Assembly: GCA_022264855.1 (NCBI GenBank)
Contig: JABYQU010000005.1
Location: forward strand, 124,001-188,000
Source: Lenzites betulinus
Lineage: Eukaryota; Basidiomycota; Agaricomycetes; Polyporales; Polyporaceae
Reading direction: 5' to 3'
Length of the DNA: 64,000 nucleotides
Below, one piece after another: positions 46,857-60,712 of this stretch. Made by a program: the position numbers and the translations under genes. The stretch's first letter is position 1, and each line of letters begins with the position of its first letter. The notes under the pieces are model-generated. The model ran no database searches. It was given only the letters and a program-made list of their open reading frames with translations, and was not told where the DNA came from.

Positions 46857-49836
46857 CCAGCGTCGCGTCGGCATATCGGTCTAGTATAGGTCCCGGTGTC
46901 TCCTTCTGTTCCCAGCACCTTCATCATGTTTTGCTATGTAGCCATCTGTTCCCGTGTTTTTGCTCATTCGCTGCGTTGTATATTCACCCCTGAGATCCCC
47001 TCTCGGCAATTAATAGCCATTTCCTGTAGCATTCCATCGCGGTATGTCCGTTTCAATGCTATGCCCAAATGATGCGAGTTTCACCAGTCCCACAACGACA
47101 GTGAGTGCTCAAACAAATGTTAAGCCATCCCGTGTTGACGTCGGACCAGACCATCGTTAGACTTGACCTTCGTTGCCACCGCAATGAGGAAGGTCAGGCG
47201 TTCTGTAACGCGCAGGTAGCATGGGACTATCGCTTGGAAGTCTGGTCGTGGTGCTGGCTGCGCATCTTAGACTGAACGTTGTTGACATGAACGATACCTT
47301 AGTGTCATCCATCCGGGTTAGTCCCTTCCCCATGCTTGAGTGGCCGTGTCCGAGTGCTTACCTTTGAACGTGCCGAACTGATTTTACCACTAGGGCTATG
47401 ACTGCAGAACCTCTAGTACCCGGGGCCCAACATACTGTGGCAACGTGTTATTGATTCCGATCGGCTGACGCTCGCCGCTGGTATGCCACACACGGCTGCG
47501 GGAGGCATATCGCCGTCCCTGGTCGTGTTGACGGCTCCCAAACTGAGTTCTGTTTCAGGCCCTAGGTCCCTATCCCCGCAATGCCTCCCGATGATCACTG
47601 CGGTCACTTCCATTCCGTTCTCCATCTGACCTTTAGCTGTTTGTGAGGTGGGTGTACAATTCGGTCTCGAAATGCTCCAGAGTTGTTGCACCCGCGCCTT
47701 CTCTTACTCAACGCCCTCCAGTTCGTCACAGGAGCATGCACGATCGTTGAGATATCAGACCGCAAAGCACATTACTTTCCGTACCTGAAAGGAGTGCTCC
47801 CGCGATACCACCGCCGGCATCCTATTTGACCATGGGATCGACGCACGGGGAGTGCGTCCGCGCTAGGGAATATTCTCTGTATACGTGAGGAAGAGATGCG
47901 TAGCCGATCTCGCGTTGCCACTGTTCGCACCCGGTGTGCGTACGACCGTGCGCGCTCGCCGCCTCCTCCGCTGTGTTCGGACGACAAGTCGCTAGCTGTA
48001 CTGGTCTGTCAGGCTTTTGCGGCTACGCGTGGCCGTTGCGCGCTGTCAAACGTGGCCTTGGCTATACCGCCTCTCTGTATAAGGGTAGGCCGCCTTTATT
48101 ACATAGGCTCGTGTTTCTTGGACCTGATCGGCCGAACATAGGGAACATTCGGCTCTGCGGGAACGCGAATATGCACACGTCCTAATATGGCCACTCTGCG
48201 ATGGAAGACTGTCATGATCAAATGGCTTCCAACACTTCTCGACAATCCTTCATACTCTCCCGAAGATTTGTTAGCTGAAATGCCGAGATTCCCCTGGATG
48301 GAGGTGCGTCTACCATCTTCAGTATCGCTCAGGTCTAAGCCTCACAACTGCCAACGCCTCTAGGTGACAGCCACTCTTAGTGCGATGGCCCCTTGCCAAT
48401 GCCTGTCGTAACACGAAATAAGTCGGTGTAACTAGCCGCGTTTGCTTACACATGTACACCTTCTGACGTCTGTGCGTCTGCCCGTCAAGGCGGGGCTGTG
48501 ATGGGCTCCGGTCGGCCCCACTGCGCATGAACAGGATACCAGGGCGTGTACATCTCAATGTTGCAAGTGTACCTGTGAACGAAGTGAGTCATACTTGTGT
48601 CATACCAAACCAGCTTCGTCGTTCATGCGCAGAAACAACTTTCGCAGGCATAAATTAAATTTTCGCCTGATGGAAGCTTTGTCGGGTGAAGAAAGATAGG
48701 GTGGACTCCAACCGCAGGTTATAACCGACGGATACAACAAACCCTCGTCAACGCGGAGGGTCGGTGAAGATACGCAGGTCGGCGGACATGCTGCATCAGC
48801 GCTGAGCTCCTCCTTCCGGAGTACAGTACTCCCAGGATACACTCAGGGTGGTCAAGTACTTTCTACTTATGACTACTGCCAGGTGAAACATGGAAATTGG
48901 CACACACAGCCGCCGTGGTGCGCTTGGGCTGGGAGTCCGAGCGCGCCGGTCGCGGCAGCGTCTGACAGGGCGCTCAATGTATGCCTCAGTCAGCTCGATG
49001 TCCGTTTTCCCGTGGTCACATGCTGGATTGCTGGGTCGCTGTGCGAAGATGTCGTTCCACGGATGTTTTGCTCTTTGCAGTGCGCAAGGGGACCGGGTGA
49101 GCCCCCCCTGTCCGAACCGGCTTTCACTCTGAGATATGGTGAGCATGTCGGCGGATGCCGGTCTTATGATCGTTGGCCGCTTCCGCGCCAACCCCGCACG
49201 ATCGTAGCAATGTCTACGGTATCAAGTTACCATTGACAGCAATTCGCAAGTGACAAAATCTCGGGGATCTGTGGTATATGTTTGCACTGATCTAGGCAAG
49301 GCCGCAATGGCAGCCCACCGCTCTGATGGTCGTCCGTTCCTGTAGGTCCATCTACCCTGCCAGGTGATGTCCCGGGCTGCATAAGTCTGGCGCTTTGTTT
49401 TCTTTGATCGTTGACAGGATCATGTCGAGCGTGTGCATGTGCAAGACCCGGAAAACACACACCGTGGCTCCCGGTTCTCGGTGGGTGACAGTCGCACTAG
49501 CAGGGAATGAGGTCAAGGAACTGACTGCTCCAAGGAATGACAGACTGCGCCGTTGCTGTGCGGGCGTTGGCCCCTCGTACGGGCGAGATCGTGGGCCGCC
49601 AAGTACGATCTCGCTGAAACACGTAACCGGACGTGGGTAGCTCAACATAGGGCTGCGAGATTGCACGTAACGACATCTACCGTGACGCTCGATCGTAAGG
49701 TTCACACCAGATATGATATGCATTTCTCACCATTTCAGATGGATCTGGCAAGACGTTGGCGCTGTGCAATCCAAGAAAAACGTCTCGCAGCTCCTGAGGT
49801 CCGACGGACGGTACGCTGGCGGATATGACACACACA
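46857..49836. other. Gene-poor intergenic stretch, ~3 kb
   Basis: No ORF shows a domain or an exon chain. The base composition is closer to neutral than in the genes. It may be decayed repeat sequence, but I find no LTR or terminal repeat. Confidence 0.5.
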
Positions 49837-49842
49837 TATAAG
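49837..49842 (+). promoter_or_regulatory. TATA-like box of terpene synthase 1
   Basis: TATAAG within CACATATAAGATG, about 80 nt before the ATG at 49920. Confidence 0.45.
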
Positions 49843-49919
49843 ATGCCCCCGACAGACATGCCTGGATCCCTCATCGCATCCACATCTACGCCCACACTCG
49901 CCACATCTTCTACCTCGCC

Positions 49920-51036
49920 ATGTCTTCTCAACAGTTCACTCTTCCTGATCTCCTCGCCGTCTGTCCTCTCAAGGATTCTACCAACCCTCACTACGCCCGG
50001 GCCGCCGCAGAATCCACCGCATGGATCAAGAGCTACAACATCTTCAGCGAGCGCAAGCTCGCCTTCCTCCTGCAAGGCAGCAGCGAGCTCCTTGTCTCCC
50101 ACGCGTATCCATATGCCCCGTACGAGCAGTTCCGGGCGTGCTGCGACTTCGTCAACCTGCTCTTCGTTGTCGACGAGGTCAGCGATGACCAGAACGGCAA
50201 GGATGCCCGCCGTACGGGCGAGGTGTTCCTGAACGTCATGCGCTACCCTGACTGGGACGACGGCTCGGCACTGGCGAAGATGACCCGGGAGTCAGTGGCA
50301 CATGTCGAACATCCATGATTCGTGTCATACTAACGACATTCACTATTCAATCGTAGGTTCAAACAGCGGTTCCTCGCGTTCGCCGGCCCCAACAGTTACC
50401 GCCGGTTCCTCATGCACTGTGACGACTATGTCAACGCAGTGGCACGGGAGGCTGAGTACAGGGAGCGGGGCCAGGTCCTCGACATCGCCTCGTACCAGAC
50501 ACTCCGTCGCGAGAACAGCGCCATCCGCGTGTGCTTCGGTCTCTTCGAATTTGCCCTCGGCATTGATCTCCCCGACGCCGTATTCCACGACGTTCACTTC
50601 ATGACCCTGTACTGGGCCGCCGCCGACATGGTCTGCTGGTCCAACGTAAGTCCGTTTTTGTTTTGCTGTGTGGCGTATGTCTCATTATCGCTTCCAGGAC
50701 GTCTACTCTTACAACATGGAGCAGGCGAAGGGGCATTCCGGGAACAACATCGTCACGGTCCTCATGCGCGAGAAGAACATCGGCTTGCAGGACGCCGCAG
50801 ACCTCGTGGGCGACCACTTCGCCATGCTGATGAACCGATTTGTGGAGACCAAGAAGCAGCTCCCATCATTCGGCGCCGAGCTGGATGATGCGGTGGCACA
50901 GTACGTCGACGCCCTGGGCCATTGGGTAATTGGCAATCTCGAATGGAGCTTTGAGTCGCAACGGTACTTTGGCTCGGAGCACATGAGGGTCAAGGACACG
51001 CGTGTGATCATCCTTAGCCCCGCGGACGAAAACTGA
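49920..51036 (+). CDS. Class I sesquiterpene synthase, paralog 1
   Basis: Cyclises a prenyl diphosphate, most likely farnesyl diphosphate, to a sesquiterpene. Exons 49920-50290, 50357-50645 and 50698-51036 encode 332 aa. The aspartate-rich metal motif is DEVSD (residues 85-89) within [15 protein letters not shown]. The NSE motif is NDVYSYNME, spanning the exon 2/3 junction at residues 220-228. The pyrophosphate-sensing RY is in ESQRYFGS. Length and three-exon layout fit fungal sesquiterpene synthases. The product cannot be predicted. No P450 is adjacent within the window. Confidence 0.93.
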
Positions 51037-54000
51037 GGTACGGGCATTTGTTTGTTAAGACACAACATCGAGTCTTAGCTGACAGACACGCGCGTGCACC
51101 GTATAGATCAGCGCCGCCACTGGAATTGTGTTATTTTACAGCCCCTGCTCTCGGCCTGCCCCCGGGCCGCCTGATATTGGTATCCACGTCAGACATCTTC
51201 CCCGCATATACATATACTCTCAAGTCTGTACGCTTTAAGATCAGCGCATATTGTGATTTATTGTTTATCTACGAACCAATGACATTTTCGCCGACCGTAC
51301 CGGGACGAGAGCTATTGCAGCCCACGGCCGCACAACACGACGTCTAGGTCAGGGATGCCGTTCCGTGCCATGGTACCCACATCACGTCTTAGGCTCCTTG
51401 GTATGACAAACATCACCGCATGTGGTGGATGCCGCGCGCCCATTCAAGAAACGTGCCAATTACTGTGTGTTCCGGTATAGATCTCATCTTGCGCAAGTAA
51501 TGCGTCCGCAGCGATCCCTGTGAGGACTAGACATAATCGCTGCGGCCCAAGTTTCAGCTCCGCGAGTGACGAGGCTGTGCTTCCCCGAAAGTTAGTTCTT
51601 TGAGGAATGTTTACACTAGCGTGCGGACTTTGTGCGCTGTGTCCAGCGCGCATGCAAGATCGGATAGAAACGCTCGCTGCGCCTCCATAAGCGTGCTTGT
51701 CGGGTACAGCCTGGTCATTCGAAGCGTCTACAACCGCACCCAAGTGCCCTTATGACCAGGTGTGCCGCCTGAAGTGCGGTATCGGAGTCTAGCCGTTTTC
51801 TGATTTCTGACCAGCCTGCGTAAAGATTTCATAGAATTGACTCCACCGGCGTTCTCAGGTATCAATCCGCCCATGAACGGCATGGCATAAATACTTCATC
51901 AGGCCAGACCATTTGGCGGCTGGACTAGGACGGGTTGCCACCAACATGGATGCCGAGATGGGGCACAGTACTAACAGTGGCAGATACGCAGGCAGGTGAC
52001 GTGACGTACCTGGCTAGCCTGCGATATGAGAGCATGCAAACATGTGCTGCTGAGTTGAACATACTGCGGCCGTGACAGATCTATCCAGGTTGCAATGGAT
52101 CTCTATGCGAGACGTTCCGATTCGGCTGGGTAAGCAATCTGCACAAGCTCTGGCAATCTTTTGCGCGCTTGGAGACGTCGAAGAGATCTTGAAGATTGCG
52201 CAGATATAATTTCTGTAGCTGCAGGAAGATCTCGCGTATGAGACGACCTACCGGTTGTCGTATGGGCACTGCGGATATTTCCGAGAAGGAAAACGCATCG
52301 TATTGCACGTTGTGCTCGATTTAGCGGTGGTAAATCCCGCAGTTGTGTGGTACAAGTGTCCATCGGCTCTAGGAGATAAGGCTCACCGTTTTTGTGCAGT
52401 TAAAATAAGGATAGATGCCGGGAGTCCGGAGAGCCCGTAGAGATAATATAGCGGAGAAGTCACAAGGCAGCTTGCAGCTGTTCAGCAACGCCACTAACTC
52501 ACCACAGGGTGTATATTGTGAGGTTGTAACTATATTGTGGATCCCGCAAGGTCGGTATTCCGGAGCGAAGGTCCTCCTAAGTGGGTAGGCGGATTCATCG
52601 CCGGTGTGTGCCACAGTCATCCGTGTTGTCGGTACGACGGATAGACCGTAGGAGTATTGATCAATCATGCGAGCTGCGGCGCGGCGTGGAAGCGGTGGAC
52701 GGGAACGGTGAGCTAGTTTGCCGGGCACGATGGCCTGCGAGACTATTGGAGTGGTGGACAGACAGGCATGGCGAGAGATCCTTGAAGGCGTGAGTTCCTG
52801 AATGAGCACCGGATCCGTGTCATCCTGACATCCTCAAACGGCCGACTGAGCGCCCAATGCAGGGTTAGGGTTAGAGCCGGTCTCACACCGGCGCCTACCT
52901 CCTCCGGCTTTCGTCGCCCTCGCCACCTTCTTCGACCACTTCCACTTCGATCTCCATAACGGATGGTTCTCTGGCGAACAGAAGTGGACAGGGTGCTCAA
53001 ACCGCTTGCAAAAAACTAAAATTTATAACCACCAAGACCGACAAGTTCGCATCAGGGTCATCTTATGAACACGGCCATGGTTTCAGTCACCGGGACTCTT
53101 AAGATCAGCGCAGTATAGTTCTGCATGCGTTTCTTCTCCGCACAGGAACCCGAGAACACGATATTGGCGTCTGTCCAAGGTGTATGCAATCCCGCCCTGC
53201 AAAAGTGAAGGATAAACGGGGAGCTTTGCCCGAGTGTCGCCAGCTTGCCGCTCGGTAGTATGTTCACCGTTCATCCGACTGCCATTCATGATTCCACCCG
53301 TCACCCGTGGCTAATGCCTCCCTACATCAGATCTGCATACTCGCCCTGATGAGGCTTCCACGCAACATCCCGGTCAATTCCACAGTGGTACAAACGGAAT
53401 ACCGCAAACCAGGGAAGGCCGGACGACACTTAGCCTTCCAAGTCAAGGACCAGCCGGGGGAAACTAATCTGGATCTTGTTAGGAACGACGTAGTGGATTC
53501 GTCTGACTCACGAACATATTACAGCTGATGCTGTGGTGTTTCCAGACAATCGTTGGATTGAGTCAGACCCGGGGGACCCGGGGCTTCACAATGGTGTGGC
53601 GAGGCTGCGTAAGAGTGTATGACGTTACAAAGATCTGTCTGAGGGGAGCCCCATATCAGGTCTCCAACAGAGGGGAGCAAAGTTTAGTCCGGAGCAACGC
53701 GGTCTATGGACAACCCAAGGATTTTCGTCAGAAGCAGTACGGTCCATCGAAGACCCAAAGATTGTCGTCAGGAGTAGTAACGCGGCCCACTGAGGCCTGG
53801 GGAGCGTGCAGTGGCCCACACGGAGATGTCACTCACCCCGAATGACCCGGGAAGCCGCAGCCGTGGCCGCCCTCAAACATCGGAATGAACGGACAATTGT
53901 GCGCTTATGCGCCGCTATGCGCCGACAAGAAGCACCTCTCGGAGCACTCGATCTCTGTGGGTTACCACTCGTTGAAGTATACCACAGGACACTGACAGCC

Positions 54001-54696
54001 TCTCTGATATTGGTGGGCAGATAATTGCGTCCTCTGATCATATTCTGATGATATTTCTCCCCTCCCGGGTTGGTCAAAGGACATCATGCAGATATGTAGG
54101 CGCTATTTGCCCGATGGGCGCCAGCGTTCTCCGGTGACTCTTGTAACGTGCTTCGGTCGCTGTACCAGTGCTAACCGGGATGTTTTCCTTCAGGCCGGTG
54201 GCCCTCGACCATCCGAAGGCTCTCCGGCGGCTTCGGAGCAGTCCCCGCACAAGCAGCTCCTTTCTGGGACGTTCGCTACCGACCGCCCCTTGGATATTTC
54301 AATAGACGCCAGTCATGATGGGCGGGCAGATGCTTATTGTCGCCAGACCGCCCGAATCGCCATCCGGTGTGCTGGTACAACAAGCGCTGCTTGCGCGCAC
54401 GCAATGTCGGAACGCCGTGCATGGGGAAAGCCGCCACATGAGCCGCTGGTGGTTTGCAGTGCCGCCGATGGGAACGCGGTCTGCCATGGGTATGTGGTCC
54501 CGCTCATACATCTCGCACATTGACTGACATAGCCAAAGTTACGTCACGCCTAACATCGCAGTCGCATAAAGAGGTGAGGTCCCGACCCGACAGAGGCAGC
54601 AATCCACCTCTCTATCCCTCCCTCTCTCCCTCTCTACACCTTCTCGACTTCTGCCTCCGACTCTACACACTATCCATTCTCATCTATACTAGTACA
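51037..54696. other. Spacer between terpene synthase paralogs
   Basis: 3.66 kb with no supported gene. It holds an imperfect 40-bp tandem repeat (53700-53779) and two adjacent TTAGGG units near 52862, too few to be a telomeric tract. Confidence 0.5.
53700..53779. repeat. Imperfect 40-bp tandem repeat, two copies
   Basis: Both copies share CGGTC, then ACCCAA, GATT and TCGTCAG with agreeing spacing, about 75 percent identical by eye. Confidence 0.6.
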
Positions 54697-55836
54697 ATGT
54701 CTTCTACTTCCTCCTTCGTTCTCCCCGACCTCCACGCCGTCACCCCCTTCAAGGGCTCTTTCAACCCTCATTACACAGAAGCAGCCGCCGAGTCTTCAGA
54801 ATGGGTTAACTCCTACAACGTCTTGTCCGACAAGAAGCGCGCTTTCTTCCTCCAGGGCGGCAGCGAGTTGTTGTGTGCGCATGCCTACCCCTACGCCGAC
54901 CACGAACACCTCCGCACATGCTGCGACTTCGTCAACCTCCTGTTCACGGTTGACGAGATCAGCGACGACCAGAATGGCAAGGGCGCCCACGAGACCGGCC
55001 TCATCTTCTACAACGCCATAAGCAACCTCGCCTATGACGACGGCACCACGCTGTGCAAGATGACCAAGGAGTATGTTGATCACCGTTAGTCGCGCATAAC
55101 TCTGTTCGCTAATGCTGTTTGCCTCTGCAGGTTTACCGCGCGCCTCCTTAAGCACTGCGGCCCTCTGACGTACCGCCGGTTCATCAAGCACTGCAAAGAC
55201 TATATCGAGGCGGTCGCCGTAGAGGCCGATCTCCGTGAGCGCGGGGAGGTGCTCGACCCGGAAGCTTACATGACCCTTCGCCGGGAGAACAGCGCGGTTC
55301 GCTTCTGCTTCGGCCTTGCCGGCTACGCATTGGGCATTGACCTTGCCGACGAAGTCGTGGAACACCCTGCGTTCATGGCCATGCACCTCTCCACTGTCGA
55401 CATGGTCTGCTGGTCTAACGTCAGTGCCACTCAATAATGACACCCGCCGTTCCCATGCTGACATCCTTTGCAGGACCTGTACTCATACAACATGGAGCAA
55501 GCGATGGGGCACACCACCAACAACATCATGACTGTCCTGATGCAACACAAGGGTCTCGACCTCCAGGGCGCCGCCAACCACGTCGGCGTGCACTTCAAGG
55601 GTCTCATCGACACGTTCCTCGACGCGAAGCGCAGCCTACCCAGCTGGGGTCCGAAGATTGACAACGAGGTCGCGCTTTACACGATGGCGATGGAGAACTG
55701 GGTCATCGGCAACCTCAACTGGAGCTTCGAGACGCAGCGCTACTTCGGCCACGCGCGCCACGAGATCAAGCGCACCCGCGTCGTGCACCTTTACCCGCGC
55801 CGCGTCGAGGAGTCCGAGGACGATGACGAAAACTGA
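54697..55836 (+). CDS. Class I sesquiterpene synthase, paralog 2
   Basis: Exons 54697-55070, 55131-55419 and 55474-55836 encode 341 aa. Metal motifs are DEISD (residues 86-90) and NDLYSYNME (221-229), with RY in ETQRYFGH. Introns interrupt at the same two positions and phases as in paralog 1, showing tandem duplication. It has an extended acidic C-terminus (EESEDDDEN) where paralog 1 ends SPADEN. Active-site surroundings differ (GHTTNN against GHSGNN), so the two may make different products. Confidence 0.93.
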
Positions 55837-56287
55837 GGTAGGTCGGGCGGCGCCCTTTGCCATCTACCCTCTGCCCCGGTGTGCTGACGACATGCCGCCC
55901 ATTAGACGCGGTCGGACCGCTTTCCATTCTTGCCGCTGCGGACTGCTACACTACACTTCAGGCTTTTGCCTTCGCAATTCATCTCTATCTATTGGTTCAC
56001 ATTTATCTCTTGCATATCTTGTTTTGTATCTTACACTACGCTGCACTCTCGACTGGTCTTATTCTTAACATCATCGTATCCGCTTCACACTACCCTTGTA
56101 GCTCAAAATATGTAATTACACGACATTGCAGTTATAACTATGGACTGGGTTGAACAGCCAGGAAACTAGTGGGCGCGCATGTGGAGTCCTGGGAGAATAC
56201 AGTTGGATGTACAGTTACAGATCGCAAGAAAGTTCGACAGCAAGCACGACAAAAAAAACCGCCGATATCCACCGTACCTGGCGCCAG
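55837..56287. other. Convergent intergenic region
   Basis: 3' ends of terpene synthase 2 and MET2 face each other here. No gene seen. Confidence 0.5.
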
Positions 56288-57733
<1,446 letters not shown>

Positions 57734-58117
57734 TGGAAAAAAGGGACGGCTAGCAGAAAGAAATAATGCAGTGACGAGACAAGTATCTGCAGCTATGGGC
57801 CGTTAAGGCCTTTATTTATGTACCGGGAACAACGGCTAACGGATGAGAACGCGAAGGAGAGGGTCGGGAGCAGCGAGGCCAAGTCAAATTCCGGTCATGG
57901 GCGCGACGGGAGGAGTCAATTGAAGCGTGTTAGATCTCAGATCGCTGGCGCTCCGTAGGATCCCGAAATGGGAACGGTTACAGACGCCCACCGGCTGACG
58001 ATTAGCCGGTTAACACACTTAGTACAAGTTCGTAGTACAATAAGTAAGTACTACTAGCAGCGCAGCCGCAGACGTGTTAACGTTCCTTCTCAACCAAACA
58101 CCATCGCCGTCGCCCAG

Positions 58118-59274
58118 ATGAACATACTTCCTATCGGCACTGGCCCCGTGAAGGCAGTGTGGGGGCCGTATCCAGTCCTCGTCTCGCTGGCCGCCGTTTT
58201 CTTGTGCCACCGGCTATTGCACAACTACCGCCAACGACGTTCGCGAAGACTTCCTCGGACTCGTGAACGCGTCCTCGTAATAGGCGCATCTAGCGGTATA
58301 GGTCGCGCCATCGCTCACGAATACGCCTCGGCGGGCTCTCGGGTGTGCATTATGGGCCGCCGGGAGCAGCAACTGAATGAGGTTGCGGAGGAATGCGCCA
58401 AGCTGCTTCCGACCCGCACCGCAGAAGGCGCCTCTGCCAACGCCGGAGAGATCCTGCACGCCACGGGAGACTTCAACGACGTGCACGAAATGGTAGCGCT
58501 GCGGGAGAGATTGGAGAACGGTGGGTCTCACGCTGCGCTTCCCGACGAAGTGGGACCCGGAAGCTCACGAATGCTCGCTCTTCCCCACAGAATGGGGTGG
58601 ATTGGACACGCTCATCGTGTCGGCTGGAGTGTCGGCCGTTCGCCCTCTGCTTGAGGTTGCTGGGCTCGAGCGGAAGGATGGGGCGTTCCATCCGCCCCGC
58701 ACGGATGCGGAGGGCATTAAGCGTGCTGTTTCCGTTGCCACCGCTGCTGTGCAAGGAAACTATCTTGGGCCACTGGTCTCCGCTGTCACTTTTGTGGGTG
58801 GTGTTCCCTCACGCGCGGACGGTACATCTGATGTGGTCTTGCCATTCCCAGATACCCCTGCTGTCCGCCACATCCCCGGCACCGTCTGTCGCGCTCGTAT
58901 CATCCCTCGCGGGTGTAGTACCCGCACCCACACGTTCCATCTACGCGTCCACAAAGGGCGCTTCCCTCCTGCTCTATCAGTCCCTTGCGATAGAACATCC
59001 TTCCATTTCGTTCACGCATATCCTGCCAGCCACCGTCGAAGGCGATTTCCGAGCATCAGCAGTGGATGGCGGGATTTCGCGTGAAGCGAATCCGAACAAG
59101 CACGGACTCAAGCGAGTGGCAGTTGCGAAACGCTTGCTCAATGCGATCGACCGTGGGGAGAAAGCCGTGTTCATGCCCGTGTTGATGGGCCGAGTGGGCC
59201 ACTCCCTGTACTGGCTGTTCCCTGCCGTGGTTGAACGGTTTGCAGCGAAAAAGTATCGCTTCTCGGCCAACTAG
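58118..59274 (+). CDS. Short-chain dehydrogenase/reductase with N-terminal membrane anchor
   Basis: Three exons. The N-terminus has a hydrophobic segment (VLVSLAAVFLCHRLLHNY), probably an ER anchor. The cofactor-binding motif is VLVIGASSGIGRAIAHEYAS. EWGGLDTLIVSAGVSAVRPL follows the first intron. NYLGP supplies the conserved Asn, VALVSSLAGVVPAPTRSIYA with STKGA the Ser-Tyr-Lys triad. Introns begin GTGGGT after EN and GTGGGT after AVTF; phases agree. The layout resembles 11-beta-hydroxysteroid dehydrogenase-type or other lipid-active SDRs. The substrate is unknown. It is divergent from MET2 (384 bp). Confidence 0.88.
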
Positions 59275-59432
59275 GTATGCGGCATGTACCGCTGTAACGC
59301 GCCGTAGCACTGGACGGAACGGAACCTATAATACCCCTTGACCGGATCAAATACACACTTTGCTCGAATTCGACCACCCGCACATCTAAGCACCGGGTTT
59401 ACGAGATAACAGGGACTGTGGTCTGCTACGTA

Positions 59433-60172
59433 TCACATCACCCTCCGCTCACATCGGGTCTCGTTGTGCACGCCTTGACAATTGAGGTCGCAGTACGGCA
59501 GGGCGCACCGTTTGCATTTGTATTTGCCCCAGTATCCGCAGACGGTGCATAACATCCGCCGCGGCTCGCGCGGCGCAGCGGCCACAGCCCTCAGGTACGT
59601 TGGGACGCCGGGCGGCATGTGCTCGATGCCCTGACGTCCGCGGGGACACACGCACGGCGCGCACGCAGCCCGTTAGACAGATGGCCAGACGCATGACGGC
59701 ACGCATGCACTTACCGAGTCTTCGATGAGCACGGCGAGGGACTTCTTGTAGAGCACGGCCGTCCGCACGTTCATTGTCGACTTCTTCGGCTTCTTGCCAT
59801 CCCAGTGCCGCTTGTCCGAAATCGTGGCCTGGCGCGCGCGGCCCTTGGCGGTCCGCCCGCCCGGCGCGACGCCGTCGTCGTCTTCCTGATGCTCGCCGCC
59901 TGCTCCAGCGCCCGCTGGCTCGGAATAGTTGGAACGCTGGACGGGCAGTGCAGCCGTAAGAGAGGACCCTGCAGCGTTAGCGGAGAGGCCACGCGCACCT
60001 CGAGCTCGTCAAGGTGTCTCTTCGTGCGTTTCGCGATGACGTCCGGGTCTAGAGGGGCGTTTGGGTTCTGCGCCTGGCGGGCAGCTGGGGAGCGATGAAA
60101 CAAACGCTGCTGTGAGTCATGCTCAAACGCGGGCGACGCGTGGATCGTACGCTGTCTTCTCGCTGGGGGCAT
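59433..60172 (-). CDS. SWR1-complex zinc-HIT protein Vps71/Swc6 (ZNHIT1)
   Basis: Exon 1 (from 60172) encodes MPPARRQRTIHASPAFEHDS through KRTKRHLDELE. The next exon, RSNYSEPAGAGAGGEHQEDD, runs to ISDKRHWDGKKPKKSTMNVR and TAVLYKKSLAVLIEDS. The last exon encodes GIEHMPPGVPTYLRAVAA and the zinc-HIT finger CTVCGYWGKYKCKRC, LPYCDLNCQGVHNETRC. This order matches ZNHIT1/Vps71, which helps SWR1 deposit histone H2A.Z. Divergent from TFIIF-beta at 60713. Confidence 0.88.
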
Positions 60173-60712
60173 TGCCGGAGGTTAAGGCCGTTGCACTAAT
60201 GAATTTTCGGATGCTCGCGCATCGCCTTGCCACTCGGCGCGTGGTCCTGTGGGAAGGCCTGTGAGAGTGCAGAGCAAGCCGGCCTGAGCGTCAGAGTCAC
60301 GGCCGCGGGATCAGGGTATTGTACCTTCTCTATTTGGCAGGAGGGATACTGAACGCCGACTCCCCGCAACGCTGCCGGTGCCATTCGACCGTGGCCTGTG
60401 CCACCCCGAGCCTGCGTGCGTCGACCGCAGACCGCCACCCCCGCCCGCGTCCCTGGCCATCAATATTCGGTGCCACATCATGCTCTCTGTGGACCCAGCG
60501 TGCTGTCGCTATCCCCCACACAAAGAAAGACCTTGTAATTGATGTTGGCATGCCGGGCTCCTCTGTTATTCTCCGAGTGCCGCATGCCACCCAGTGGCAC
60601 ACTGCGCGGCTACATAACCGCCCCCTGGCGCGCGCCTGCGCGCACCATCACCCTCGCGCAGGACCCTCACGCTTTTCCCCATCTCCAAGAACACACGCAC
60701 GCACGCGCGATC

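Noticed and set aside
52862..52875. Two adjacent TTAGGG units, possible interstitial telomere
   Set aside because: Only two units in otherwise ordinary sequence; expected by chance in a window of this size.
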